A stretch of DNA of 64,000 nt, taken from Cobetia amphilecti (GTDB taxonomy: Bacteria; Pseudomonadota; Gammaproteobacteria; Pseudomonadales; Halomonadaceae). Position numbers and translations under genes: made by a program. The notes beneath the pieces are model-generated. The model ran no database searches. It saw only the letters and a list, made by a program, of their open reading frames with translations, and was not told where the DNA came from. The stretch lies in the NCBI RefSeq assembly GCF_030010415.1, contig NZ_JASCSA010000003.1; one strand, 5' to 3'. Position 1 is the stretch's first letter. The number at the start of each line of letters is the position of its first letter. Positions 25,277-34,762 of the stretch are shown one piece after another.

Positions 25277-27418
25277 TCAGTCCTGGGCGGCGGCCTCTTC
25301 AGCCTGAGCAGCGGCAAAGGCCGCCTTCTCTTCTTCGCTGATCTCTTTCAGCGACAGCTTGACGCGATTGCGGTTGTCGATGTCGAGCACCTTGACCACC
25401 ACTTCATCGCCTTCGTTGAGGTAGTCGCGTACGTCATTGACCCGCTCCTCGACGATCTGCGAGATGTGCAGCAGGCCATCGGTGCCCGGCATGAAGGTGA
25501 TGAAGGCACCGAAGTCAGCGATGCGCGCCACCTTGCCGGCATAGAGCTTGCCGATCTCGGCCTCGGCAATGATGCCCTCGACGTATTTGGCAGCCGCCTG
25601 CGCCTGCGCCTTGTGCTCGGCATAGATGCGCACGCTGCCATCGTCGTCGAGATCGACATTGGCCCCGGTCTCTTCACAGATCTTGCGGATGGTGGAGCCG
25701 CCCTTGCCGATCACGTCACGCACCTTGTTGGGGGCGATCTTGAGGGACAGCATCGCCGGGGCATTGTCCGAGACTTCCTGGCGACTGGCGGCCAGCACCT
25801 CATTCATCTGCGCGAGGATGGTCAGGCGTGCCTCGAGGGCCTGTTCCAGCGCCTGCTCAAGAATCTCCTCGTCGATTCCCTCGATCTTGATGTCCATCTG
25901 CAGCGCGGTAACGCCTTCGGCGGTACCTGCGACCTTGAAGTCCATGTCGCCGAGGTGATCCTCATCGCCGAGGATATCGGTCAGTATCGCGACGCCATTG
26001 GCGTCCTTGACCAGCCCCATGGCGATACCCGCGACCGGTGCCTTGAGCGGCACACCGGCGTCCATCAGCGCAAGCGAGGCGCCACACACGGATGCCATCG
26101 AGCTCGAACCATTGGATTCGGTGATCTCGGAGACGACACGGATCGCGTAGGGGAAGGCCTGCAGCGACGGCAGCATGGATTCGATGCCACGACGCGCCAG
26201 ACGCCCATGACCGATCTCACGTCGCTTGGGCGCGCCGATGAAGCCCGTTTCGCCGACGCAGTAAGGCGGGAAGTTGTAATGCAGCATGAAGCGGTCCTGC
26301 TTCTCGCCGGACAGCCCTTCGATCAGCTGTGAGTCGCGCGTGGTCCCCAGGGTGGCAGTGGCGATCGCCTGGGTCTCACCGCGGGTGAACAGCGCCGAGC
26401 CATGCGCCTTGGGCAACACGCCCACCGCCATGTCCAGCGGTCGCACGGTGCGCGTATCACGACCATCGATGCGCGGCTCGCCGGCGATCACGCGCTGACG
26501 CACGATACGCTTCTCGAGCGCCGCGAAAGCCGTCGCCACGGCCTCGACACTGAAGCGCGCATCATCCTCGGCGCCCAGCAGGTCGATAGCCTGCGCCTTG
26601 AGCGCCGACAGGCTGTCCTGACGCGCCATCTTGTCACTCAGGCGATAGGCATCACCGATCCGGGTGGCGAAGCTCTGCTCCAGCGCCTCGACCAGCACGC
26701 GGTCGAGCTTCTGCGGCACCCACGCCCACTTGGGACGATTGACCTTGGCGGCGAACGTCTCGATCCCCGTGATGGCCTTCTGCATCTCGTGATGGCCATA
26801 GAGCACGGCGCCGAGCATCTCGTCTTCCAGCAGCTCCTGGGCCTCGGACTCGACCATCAACACGGCCTTCTCGGTGCCCGCCACCACCATGTCCAGCTCG
26901 GAATGCGCCAGCTCGCTGTAGCCGGGATTCAGGAAGTAGCCGCGCTGCTCGCTGAAGCCGACGCGCGCCGCACCCACGGGGCCCGCGAAGGGCACCCCAG
27001 AGATGCAAAGCGCTGCAGAGGTACCGAGCAGTGCCGCGATGTCGGGATCGACATTGCGCTCCGCCGACATCACCGTGCAGACCACCTGCACCTCATTCAT
27101 GAAGCCTTCGGGAAACAACGGGCGCATCGGGCGGTCGATCAAGCGTGAGGTCAGGGTTTCCTTCTCGGTGGGACGCCCTTCGCGCTTGAGGAAGCCGCCG
27201 GGGATACGCCCCGCCGCGTAGGCCTTCTCCTGATAATGGACCGACAACGGGAAGAAGGACTGGCCGGGTTTCGGCGACGCCTTGGCCACCACGGTGCACA
27301 ACACCGAGGTATTGCCCATGGTCACCATCACGCTACCGGTCGCCTGACGCGCGATGCGGCCGGTCTCGAGGGTGATGGTGTCATTACCGTACTGGAAGCT
27401 GTGCGTTACCGGGTTCAC
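25277..27418 (-). CDS. pnp: polyribonucleotide nucleotidyltransferase
   Basis: PNPase degrades RNA 3'-to-5' by phosphorolysis and is part of the degradosome. The 713-residue protein has two RNase PH domains (about 1-230 and 310-545), then a KH domain (KIAPNKVRDVIGKGGSTIRKI) and an S1 domain (IGKLYAGKVARIADFGAF), all intact, ending in an acidic Glu/Ala-rich tail. The start is GTG 27418, with AAGGA nine bases upstream. It is the last gene of the long nusA-rpsO-pnp array. Confidence 0.97.
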   Translation of the reverse strand: MNPVTHSFQYGNDTITLETGRIARQATGSVMVTMGNTSVLCTVVAKASPKPGQSFFPLSVHYQEKAYAAGRIPGGFLKREGRPTEKETLTSRLIDRPMRPLFPEGFMNEVQVVCTVMSAERNVDPDIAALLGTSAALCISGVPFAGPVGAARVGFSEQRGYFLNPGYSELAHSELDMVVAGTEKAVLMVESEAQELLEDEMLGAVLYGHHEMQKAITGIETFAAKVNRPKWAWVPQKLDRVLVEALEQSFATRIGDAYRLSDKMARQDSLSALKAQAIDLLGAEDDARFSVEAVATAFAALEKRIVRQRVIAGEPRIDGRDTRTVRPLDMAVGVLPKAHGSALFTRGETQAIATATLGTTRDSQLIEGLSGEKQDRFMLHYNFPPYCVGETGFIGAPKRREIGHGRLARRGIESMLPSLQAFPYAIRVVSEITESNGSSSMASVCGASLALMDAGVPLKAPVAGIAMGLVKDANGVAILTDILGDEDHLGDMDFKVAGTAEGVTALQMDIKIEGIDEEILEQALEQALEARLTILAQMNEVLAASRQEVSDNAPAMLSLKIAPNKVRDVIGKGGSTIRKICEETGANVDLDDDGSVRIYAEHKAQAQAAAKYVEGIIAEAEIGKLYAGKVARIADFGAFITFMPGTDGLLHISQIVEERVNDVRDYLNEGDEVVVKVLDIDNRNRVKLSLKEISEEEKAAFAAAQAEEAAAQD

Positions 27419-27573
27419 GGCGCATGTCCTTTAATCTGATAGTCATCGATGCCAGGCGCTCATGGTAAAGCGCGCCACAGGCAATGAAAAGCGGGTTGAT
27501 CCCACGCGACAAGCGGGCTGCAGCGCGGGTCGAGCCTCTGATCTGAAGCCCGGATCACCTCGGTATCAGGCAC

Positions 27574-27606
27574 AAAAAAACCGACACCGCCCGCAGGCAG
27601 TGTCGG
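27574..27606 (-). terminator. intrinsic terminator of rpsO
   Basis: On the minus strand an 11-bp stem (one G-U pair) is followed by seven T. It lies between rpsO and pnp, so pnp is expected to have read-through and probably its own promoter, as in E. coli. Confidence 0.85.
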
Positions 27607-27666
27607 TTTTCCTGTGCCCACCGGGGGCCCGCCATGCACCGAAGTGCATGGCGGCAACATCGCTGA

Positions 27667-27936
27667 TTAGCGACGCAGACCCAGACGCTGGATCAGAGCG
27701 GTGTAACGCTCGAAGTCCTTGCGCTTGAGGTAGTCAAGCAGCTTGCGGCGCTGGTTGACCATGCGGATCAGACCACGACGGGAGTGGTGATCCTGCTTGT
27801 TGGCCTTGAAGTGACCCTGCAGGCCATCAATGTTGGCGCTCAGCAGAGCAACCTGAACTTCCGGGGAACCGGTGTCGTTCTCGCCACGGCCGAATTCGGT
27901 AACGATCTCAGCCTTCTTCTCAGCGGTAAGTGCCAT
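27667..27936 (-). CDS. rpsO: 30S ribosomal protein S15
   Basis: S15 is an early-assembling 30S protein that binds the central domain of 16S rRNA. The 89-residue protein is full length (MALTAEKKAEIV to RLGLRR), with the conserved GSPEVQVALL and DHHSRRGLIRMV blocks. ATG 27936 has GGAGAG just upstream; the frame is open further but without similarity. The family often represses its own mRNA, which I cannot judge here. Confidence 0.98.
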   Translation of the reverse strand: MALTAEKKAEIVTEFGRGENDTGSPEVQVALLSANIDGLQGHFKANKQDHHSRRGLIRMVNQRRKLLDYLKRKDFERYTALIQRLGLRR

Positions 27937-28034
27937 CTGTCTCTCCAGTAAGCAATATGCTTGATAGATTAGAAATGTCGAAGACCACGCATATTTGCAG
28001 TCTTCATGCGGCTTGCGGCGAGGCCGCAATCAGC

Positions 28035-28964
28035 TCACCCAGCCGCCGCCTCGACGGCAGAACTGAGCAGTCGGCGAGGAGCGATGACGCCCTCCGCCGC
28101 AATCCGGACCAGCCCGAGCAACTGCTGGTCCTGATACACACGAGCCAGGGAGTCCACTTCCAGAGACCCTGTCGTCGTTTCAGCCTGTTGACCACGCAAT
28201 ATCATCCGCGCCATCTCGGCAGTGATGTCGAGACGCGGGAGATGATCGAGCAGGATGTCGACAGGTAACAGGACGCCTTCACGTGCCTGCTGGTCAGCCA
28301 GCGCCTCGAGGCGCTCGAAATCCAGCATGGCATCACCCGTGAACGGGCCCGTCTTGAGACGACGCAGTGCCGTGAGGTGGGCTCCACAGCCCAACGCCTC
28401 GCCGATATCCTCGGCCAGACTGCGTATGTAGGTACCCTTGCTGACCGCCACTTCGATCTCGATGCCATCGGAGTGCCGCGCAAGAAGCGCCATATTGTAG
28501 ATGGTAACGCGACGGACTGCACGCTCGATTTCAATCCCCTGGCGCGCCAGCTCGTAGAGCGGACGTCCCTGGTGCTTGAGCGCGGAGTACATCGGCGGCA
28601 CCTGATCTATCTCGCCACGGAACCTGTCCAGCACCGCGTCCAGCTCGGCCTGCGCAATCTCGGGAATCTCCCGCTCGCGAATCACCGTGCCTTCCGCATC
28701 ACCGGTATCGGTGACCTGGCCAAACTTGATCCGTGCCCGATAGACCTTGTCTGCCTCGAGAAGATGCGAGGAGAACTTGGTCGCTTCCCCGAAGCAGACC
28801 GGCAACAAGCCGGTCGCCATCGGATCGAGCGTGCCGGTATGACCGGCCTTCTGCGCCTGGTAGAGGCGACGAGCCTTCTGAAGCGCATAGTTGCTGGACA
28901 TGCCCTTGGGCTTGTCCAGCAACAGAACGCCATCGATCGGCAAGCCGCGACGACGACGCGCCAT
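28035..28964 (-). CDS. truB: tRNA pseudouridine-55 synthase
   Basis: TruB makes pseudouridine 55 in the T-loop of elongator tRNAs. The 309-residue protein has the catalytic Asp47 in GHTGTLDPMATGLLP, the PPMYSALKHQGRPLYELAR motif, and KGTYIRSLAEDIG. A C-terminal PUA-like part follows. Its ATG overlaps the rbfA stop by one base (TGATG), so it is coupled to rbfA. Confidence 0.97.
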   Translation of the reverse strand: MARRRRGLPIDGVLLLDKPKGMSSNYALQKARRLYQAQKAGHTGTLDPMATGLLPVCFGEATKFSSHLLEADKVYRARIKFGQVTDTGDAEGTVIREREIPEIAQAELDAVLDRFRGEIDQVPPMYSALKHQGRPLYELARQGIEIERAVRRVTIYNMALLARHSDGIEIEVAVSKGTYIRSLAEDIGEALGCGAHLTALRRLKTGPFTGDAMLDFERLEALADQQAREGVLLPVDILLDHLPRLDITAEMARMILRGQQAETTTGSLEVDSLARVYQDQQLLGLVRIAAEGVIAPRRLLSSAVEAAAG

Positions 28965-29389
28965 CAGGCGTCCGGCGTGGTGCCCGGGGCACCATCTTCG
29001 CTGTCGTCATCACCGCGTTCAGCACTGCGCTTGCGATCGTCGGCGACCGCATCGTTGATCAGTGAGGACAGGTGATGGCCACGAACGACGCTTTCATCGT
29101 AATGAAAACGCAGTTCCGGCACGTGGCGCAGCTGAATGGTGCGCGCCAGCTGGGAGCGCAGGAAACCTGCCGCGCGCTTGAGCACGGCGAGGTTTTCCTT
29201 GATGCGTTCCGGGCTGTCGTCACCCAGCAGGGTCACGTAGACATCGGAGTAGGACAGGTCGCGGCTGACCTTGGCGGCGCTGACCGTCAGCATGCCAAGG
29301 CGCGGGTCCTTGACCTCGCGCTGAATCAACAGCGCGAGCTCTTGCTGGATCTGGTCCGCCACGCGGTCAGTACGGCTGTATTCACGCAT
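28964..29389 (-). CDS. rbfA: 30S ribosome-binding factor RbfA
   Basis: RbfA is a KH-fold factor for late 16S maturation and cold adaptation. The 141-residue protein begins MREYSRTDRVADQIQQELA and carries RIKENLAVLKRAAGFLR and RHVPELRFHYDES; the C-terminal ~25 residues are a charged, probably disordered tail. It lies 27 bp after infB and overlaps truB. Confidence 0.96.
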   Translation of the reverse strand: MREYSRTDRVADQIQQELALLIQREVKDPRLGMLTVSAAKVSRDLSYSDVYVTLLGDDSPERIKENLAVLKRAAGFLRSQLARTIQLRHVPELRFHYDESVVRGHHLSSLINDAVADDRKRSAERGDDDSEDGAPGTTPDA

Positions 29390-29416
29390 CCGTGATCTCT
29401 CCTTGCAGGGGCGCTA

Positions 29417-31861
29417 TCAGAGCGTGCGCTCGACCTGGATCTGGTCGAACACCTCGATCTTGTCGCCAACCTGCACGTCGTTGTAGTTCTTGACGCCGAT
29501 ACCACATTCCATGCCGTTGCGGACTTCGTTGACGTCATCCTTGAAGCGACGCAGGGATTCCAGCTCGCCTTCATAGATGACCACGTTGTCACGCAGCACG
29601 CGGATGCGCTTGGAGCGGTACATGTTGCCTTCGACGACCATACAACCGGCGATCGCGCCGATCTTCGGTGCCTTGAAGACATCGCGCACTTCGGCAACAC
29701 CGACGATCTGCTCGCGGAATTCCGGTGCCAGCATGCCAGTCATGGCCAGCTTGACCTCGTCGATCAGCTGGTAGATGACGCTGTAGTAGCGCAGATCCAG
29801 ACCTTCACGCTCGACGATCTCACGCGCGGAGGCGTCAGCACGGACGTTGAAGCCGACCAGGATCGCCTCGGAAGCGAGTGCCAGGTTGGCATCGGTACCG
29901 GTGATACCACCGACACCGGAAGAGACCACGGCCACCTTGACTTCTTCGGTGGAGAGTTCTTCCAGCGCGCCACGGATGGCTTCCAGAGAACCCTGCACGT
30001 CGGCCTTGAGGACGACGTTGACCTTGGCGACTTCGTCCTGCCCCATCTGGGAGAACATGTTCTCCAGCTTGGCCTTCTGCTGACGTGCCAGGCGCACTTC
30101 GCGGTACTTGCCCTGACGGAAGTTGGCGACTTCACGTGCCTTCTTCTCGTCCGGGACCACGGTGAACTCTTCACCGGCGTCCGGCGTGCCACCCAGGCCC
30201 TGGATCTCGACCGGCATGGCCGGACCCACGGAATCGACCTGCTTGCCGAGTTCGTTGATCAGCGCACGCACACGGCCGTAATGCAGGCCGGCGAGGACGA
30301 TATCGCCCTTCTTCAGCGTACCGTTCTGGACCAGCACGGTCGCGACCGGACCACGGCCCTTGTCGAGACGGGACTCGACCACGACGCCTTTACCCGGCGC
30401 GGACGGCACGGCCTGAAGTTCGAGAACTTCGGAGACCAGCAGGACACCTTCGAGCAGCGCGTCGATGTTTTCGCCGGTCTTGGCGGAAACGTGGACGAAC
30501 TGGGTATCACCACCCCATTCCTCGGAGATGACACCGTGCTGGGACAGCTCATTCTTGACGCGGTCCGGATCAGCACCCGGCTTGTCGATCTTGTTCACCG
30601 CCACGACCATCGGGACACCCGCGGCCTTGGAGTGCTCGACAGCCTCGATGGTCTGCGGCATCACGCCATCATCGGCAGCTACCACCAGGATGACGACGTC
30701 AGTCGCCTTGGCACCACGAGCACGCATGGCGGTGAACGCCGCGTGGCCCGGGGTATCCAGGAAGGTGATGTCACCGTTGTCGTGTTCGACGTGGTAGGCA
30801 CCGATGTGCTGGGTGATACCACCCGCTTCACCTGTGGCAACCTTGGTGCGGCGGATGTAATCCAGCAGCGAGGTCTTGCCGTGGTCGACGTGACCCATGA
30901 CGGTAACGACCGGCGCGCGGGTGATCTGCTCACCTTCGTAGGAGATGCCTTCGAGAACGGCTGTCTCGAGTGCGTCATCCTTGATCAGCTTGGGCGTGTG
31001 GCCCATTTCCTCGACCACGATGGTCGCGGTTTCCTGATCGATCGTCTGGTTGATGGTGACCGCAGCGCCCATGTTGAACATGGTCTTGATCACTTCAGAC
31101 GCCTTGACGGCCATCTTGTCGGCGAGGTCTGCCACTGAGATGGACTCAGGGATGGAGACTTCACGGACGAAGGTCTGGACCGGCTTCGGCGGCTGACGGT
31201 TGGCATCACGGCCACCACGACGACCACCGCGACGCTCGGCGCGCTTGACCTTCTTGGCCCCGCCACGCTTGCGTTCGCTACGGTCTTCACGGGCTTCACG
31301 ACGATCACGTGATTCATCACGCGGCGCAGCCTTGGCGCGACGCGGTGCATCACCACGCGGCTCCTTCGGCGGCGCATTGACTTCCGGCGCAGCGTCGGCG
31401 GCCGGTGCAGCGGCAGCAGCCGGTGCACTCTGACGCGGACGCTCTTCGCGACGGTTGTCATTGCCACGACGCTCTTCGCGCTGCGGTGCCGCAGCCGGCT
31501 TGTCCGCAACGGCAGCTGCCGGTGCAGCAGCAGCCGGCGCTTCTGCAGCCTGCTCTTCGCCCTCTTTGACGTAGGTACGCTTCTTGCGCACCTGCACCTC
31601 GATGGACTTGCCGCGACCGCTACCCGTGTTGATGCGAGACTTGGTCTTGCGGGTCAGGGTAATGCGGTTCTTGGGCGCTGCCGGAGCGGCGCCACCACCG
31701 TGGCTCTTGGTGAGGTGATCAAGCAGCTTCTGCTTGTCGACCTCGGAGACGGCGTCGTTCTCTGACTTGTGCTTCAGACCCGCTTCATGCATCTGTTCCA
31801 GTAGGCGGGCTGACTCGCGGCCCACCTTCTTGGCGAATTCTTTGACTGTCATTTCTGACAT
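29417..31861 (-). CDS. infB: translation initiation factor IF-2
   Basis: IF-2 is the GTPase that brings fMet-tRNA to the 30S subunit and promotes subunit joining. The 814-residue protein has an N-terminal IF2N domain (1-50), a long low-complexity Ala/Pro then Arg/Lys-rich linker (about 105-225), a second IF2N domain, and the G domain with GHVDHGKT at 323-330, DTPGH, NKID and SAK motifs, followed by domains II-IV. All GTPase motifs are intact. It sits between nusA and rbfA in the usual order. Confidence 0.98.
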   Translation of the reverse strand: MSEMTVKEFAKKVGRESARLLEQMHEAGLKHKSENDAVSEVDKQKLLDHLTKSHGGGAAPAAPKNRITLTRKTKSRINTGSGRGKSIEVQVRKKRTYVKEGEEQAAEAPAAAAPAAAVADKPAAAPQREERRGNDNRREERPRQSAPAAAAAPAADAAPEVNAPPKEPRGDAPRRAKAAPRDESRDRREAREDRSERKRGGAKKVKRAERRGGRRGGRDANRQPPKPVQTFVREVSIPESISVADLADKMAVKASEVIKTMFNMGAAVTINQTIDQETATIVVEEMGHTPKLIKDDALETAVLEGISYEGEQITRAPVVTVMGHVDHGKTSLLDYIRRTKVATGEAGGITQHIGAYHVEHDNGDITFLDTPGHAAFTAMRARGAKATDVVILVVAADDGVMPQTIEAVEHSKAAGVPMVVAVNKIDKPGADPDRVKNELSQHGVISEEWGGDTQFVHVSAKTGENIDALLEGVLLVSEVLELQAVPSAPGKGVVVESRLDKGRGPVATVLVQNGTLKKGDIVLAGLHYGRVRALINELGKQVDSVGPAMPVEIQGLGGTPDAGEEFTVVPDEKKAREVANFRQGKYREVRLARQQKAKLENMFSQMGQDEVAKVNVVLKADVQGSLEAIRGALEELSTEEVKVAVVSSGVGGITGTDANLALASEAILVGFNVRADASAREIVEREGLDLRYYSVIYQLIDEVKLAMTGMLAPEFREQIVGVAEVRDVFKAPKIGAIAGCMVVEGNMYRSKRIRVLRDNVVIYEGELESLRRFKDDVNEVRNGMECGIGVKNYNDVQVGDKIEVFDQIQVERTL

Positions 31862-31889
31862 GTACGACCCTCCTGAGCCCGTGACCTAG

Positions 31890-33383
31890 TTACTGTTCGC
31901 TTGCGAACCAGGGCGCGCGGGCGGTCATGATCAACGCCGCTGCTCGCTCTTCGTCGACGCCATCGATGTCTTTCAGATCATCGATGGCCTGCTCAGCAAG
32001 GTCTTCCATGGTGACGATACCCTTGCTGGCCAGGATGTATGCCAGATGACTCTCCATGCCTTCCATGTTGAGCAGGTCTTCGGCCGGCTGTGCGCCGTCC
32101 AGTTGCTCTTCAGTGGCGATGGCGAGATTCAGCAGTTCATCCTTGGCCCGAGCGCGCAGCTCCTCGACCAGATCCTGGTCAAAGCCCTCGACCTCGAGCA
32201 TTTCCTCGAGCGGGACATAGGCGATTTCCTCGAGTGAGGTGAAGCCCTCGTCCACCAGGACACGGGCTAGATCCTCTTCAATCTCGAGATGAGTGATGAA
32301 ATATTCGACGAAACTGTCGATTTCCTGCTCGCGCTTGCCCTCGGCTTCCGCCTCGGTCATGACGTTGAGCTGCCAACCGGTCAGCTCACTGGCCAGACGA
32401 ACGTTCTGACCGCTGCGGCCGATGGCCTGAGCCAGGTTGTCCGCAGCGACAGCGACATCCATGGAATGGGTGTCTTCGTCGACCAGAATGGAACCGACAT
32501 CTGCCGGCGCCATGGCGTTGATGACGAGCTGGGCAGGATTGTCATCCCACAGGATGATATCCACGCGTTCGTTACGCAGTTCATTGGACACGGCCTGCAC
32601 GCGTGAACCACGCATGCCGACACAGGCACCGATCGGATCGATGCGCTTGTCGTTGCTCTTGACCGCGATCTTGGCGCGCGAGCCCGGATCACGGGCAGCA
32701 CCCTTGATCTCTATCAGCTGCTCGGCGATTTCCGGGACTTCGATCTTGAACAGCTCGATGATCAGCTCAGGACGCGTACGCGACAGGATCAGCTGAGAAC
32801 CACGAGCATCCGCGTCGACTTTCCACAGCAGGGCACGAACCCGCTCGTTCAAGCGGTAGCGCTCGCCGTGAATCATCTCACCGCGCGGCAGGAAGCCTTC
32901 GGCGTTGTCGCCCAGATCGATGATGAGGCCATCACGTGTCGTCTTTTTGACGATACCCGCGACCAGCTCACCTTCACGCTCGGCGTAAAGGCGCACCACT
33001 TCCGCACGCTCGGCCTCGCGCACCTTCTGCACGATGACCTGCTTGGCGGTCTGTGCAGCGATGCGACCGAACGCTTCGGATTCGATCTGCTTCTCGACCA
33101 CGGCACCCAGCGCCAGCGGCTCTTCGCGCTGTTCGGCGATGCTGGCCTTGATCTCGTAGTCCGGCGTCTCGAACTCGTCGTCTTCGACGACGGTCCAGCG
33201 ACGGTAGGTCGCGTAATCACCGGTGACACGATCGATCTTGACGCGGATATCCGCCTCTTCCTGATCGAAACGCTTGCGTGACGCCGAAGCCAATGCCGCT
33301 TCGACGGCTTCGAAAATCACATCCCGCGGCACGCCTTTCTCGTTGGAGATGGCGTCAACGACCAGCAGAATCTCTTTGCTCAT
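31890..33383 (-). CDS. nusA: transcription termination/antitermination factor NusA
   Basis: NusA binds RNA polymerase and RNA and affects pausing, termination and rRNA antitermination. The 497-residue protein has the N-terminal polymerase-binding domain (1-~125), an S1 domain (about 135-200), KH domains including DPIGACVGMRGSRVQAV and QAIGRSGQNVRLAS, and two C-terminal acidic repeats (about 365-495) as in E. coli. It lies 28 bp upstream of infB. Confidence 0.98.
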   Translation of the reverse strand: MSKEILLVVDAISNEKGVPRDVIFEAVEAALASASRKRFDQEEADIRVKIDRVTGDYATYRRWTVVEDDEFETPDYEIKASIAEQREEPLALGAVVEKQIESEAFGRIAAQTAKQVIVQKVREAERAEVVRLYAEREGELVAGIVKKTTRDGLIIDLGDNAEGFLPRGEMIHGERYRLNERVRALLWKVDADARGSQLILSRTRPELIIELFKIEVPEIAEQLIEIKGAARDPGSRAKIAVKSNDKRIDPIGACVGMRGSRVQAVSNELRNERVDIILWDDNPAQLVINAMAPADVGSILVDEDTHSMDVAVAADNLAQAIGRSGQNVRLASELTGWQLNVMTEAEAEGKREQEIDSFVEYFITHLEIEEDLARVLVDEGFTSLEEIAYVPLEEMLEVEGFDQDLVEELRARAKDELLNLAIATEEQLDGAQPAEDLLNMEGMESHLAYILASKGIVTMEDLAEQAIDDLKDIDGVDEERAAALIMTARAPWFASEQ

Positions 33384-33459
33384 GACTTTGCCTCGCCAGA
33401 AACCTGTCCTTGCGCATCGACCCGGGCTCGCAACGCGAGCGGTGTGCCGACAACGTCAG

Positions 33460-33918
33460 TTATTTGAACTGCGGCACAATGCGTGCCTGGTCGATGCTTT
33501 CAATGGGAAAGCAGTATTCTTCTTCATCGACCCGGATCACGACATCACCGTCTTCGGTGCCAGTCACCAGCCCCTGGAACTTGCGCTGGCCATCGAAGGC
33601 CTGGCGAAGTCGCAGTGCCACCACGTGACCGATGTAGCGCTCGTACTGGTCAAGCGTGAACAACGGACGATCCATGCCTGGAGACGAGACTTCAAGCTGG
33701 AACTGACCGGTAATGGGGTCTTCGACATCCAGTACGGCACCCACCTGACGACTGACGTTTGCGCAGTTGTCCACGGTAATGCCATCGGGATGGTCGATAT
33801 AGATCACCAGACGGGACTGCTTGCCTTGGGAGAGATAGTCGATACCCCAGAGCTCGAAGCCCAGAGCAGAGACGACTGGATCGATAAGCGCGTTAAGCGC
33901 AGCGTCCTTGGTTGACAC
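33460..33918 (-). CDS. rimP: ribosome maturation factor RimP
   Basis: RimP aids 30S subunit maturation. With GTG 33918 as start (GGAG eight bases upstream) the protein is 152 residues and begins with STKDAALNALIDPVV, which fits the family. A longer reading from TTG 34005 would run into the tRNA terminator and has no similarity. The conserved GFELWGIDYL and VSSPGMDRPLF segments are present. It is the first protein gene of the nusA operon, downstream of two tRNA genes. Confidence 0.94.
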   Translation of the reverse strand: MSTKDAALNALIDPVVSALGFELWGIDYLSQGKQSRLVIYIDHPDGITVDNCANVSRQVGAVLDVEDPITGQFQLEVSSPGMDRPLFTLDQYERYIGHVVALRLRQAFDGQRKFQGLVTGTEDGDVVIRVDEEEYCFPIESIDQARIVPQFK

Positions 33919-34003
33919 AGACGAGGCTCCTACAGCAGTTGCATCAGGCACCTGACCGGGAGTAGAGAAGAGAGCTAGGTGGCTGATTGGCACTGGTGCT
34001 AAC

Positions 34004-34034
34004 AAAAAGCCCCTTCATAGGAAGGGGCCTTTCA
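34004..34034 (-). terminator. partial terminator between tRNA-fMet and rimP
   Basis: On the minus strand an 8-bp stem GAAGGGGC/GCCCCTTC type hairpin is followed by TTTTTG. It lies 8 bp after the tRNA-fMet 3' end. In this arrangement read-through into rimP-nusA is expected. Confidence 0.65.
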
Positions 34035-34041
34035 AGAAACT

Positions 34042-34118
<77 letters not shown>

Positions 34119-34221
34119 ACAATAGTCGGACGATGGTAATGTCACCAAAAAAGGAGGTCAAGGAATGACGTCTTTCCAAGGTGGCAGAGTTGCGTCCAGA
34201 CTGCCAATCGATCTAACAAGA

Positions 34222-34308
34222 TGGTGCCGAAGGGGGGACTTGAACCCCCACGACCATAAGGTCACTACCCCCTCAAGATAGCGTGTCTACCAATTCCACC
34301 ACTTCGGC
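34222..34308 (-). tRNA. tRNA-Leu (GAG)
   Basis: The 87-nt class II tRNA has a long variable arm, perfect 7-bp acceptor stem (GCCGAAG/CTTCGGC), anticodon loop TTGAGGG giving GAG, T-loop GTTCAAGTC and an encoded CCA. It lies between secG and tRNA-fMet, as leuU does in E. coli. Confidence 0.97.
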
Positions 34309-34370
34309 ACGGGGGCGGGTATCGCCTGAGACGTTACCCGGAAGAATTCAAAGTTAATGCCTTGAATTCC

Positions 34371-34757
34371 TTAGAGTGCTGGTTGGTCTGCGTTGCCGCT
34401 TTCCTCAAGCACTGGCGACGTATTCTCCACACTTTCCTCGGAGTCGTCAAGTGATGGCAGTGAATTTTTCTGCTGCTCGATCACGCTGGCGTTCGGAATG
34501 CCCGCTTCGACAGACGGCTGGTTGGCGTTGGACGCGAACCAGGCCAGTGTCAGAGAGGTCGCGAAGAAGCCCGCGGCCAGAACACCCGTGAAGCGCGCGA
34601 GGAAGTTGCCGCTACCGCTGGACCCGAAAACGGTCTGGGAAGCACCACCGCCACCAAAGGCAGCGCCAGCTTCGGCACCCTTGCCCTGCTGGAGAAGGAC
34701 GAGCACGATCAGCGCGACCGCGAGTACCACATGGACCATCAGAACGGCTACTTGCAT
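34371..34757 (-). CDS. secG: protein translocase subunit SecG
   Basis: SecG is the small accessory subunit of the SecYEG channel in the inner membrane. The 128-residue protein has two membrane segments (about 3-22 and 57-75) joined by a Gly-rich loop (GGGGASQTVFGSSGSGNFL), and an acidic C-terminal tail (about 90-128). ATG 34757 lies only 5 bp after the tpiA stop. Upstream in-frame sequence belongs to tpiA in another frame. Confidence 0.95.
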   Translation of the reverse strand: MQVAVLMVHVVLAVALIVLVLLQQGKGAEAGAAFGGGGASQTVFGSSGSGNFLARFTGVLAAGFFATSLTLAWFASNANQPSVEAGIPNASVIEQQKNSLPSLDDSEESVENTSPVLEESGNADQPAL

Positions 34758-34762
34758 GAGAT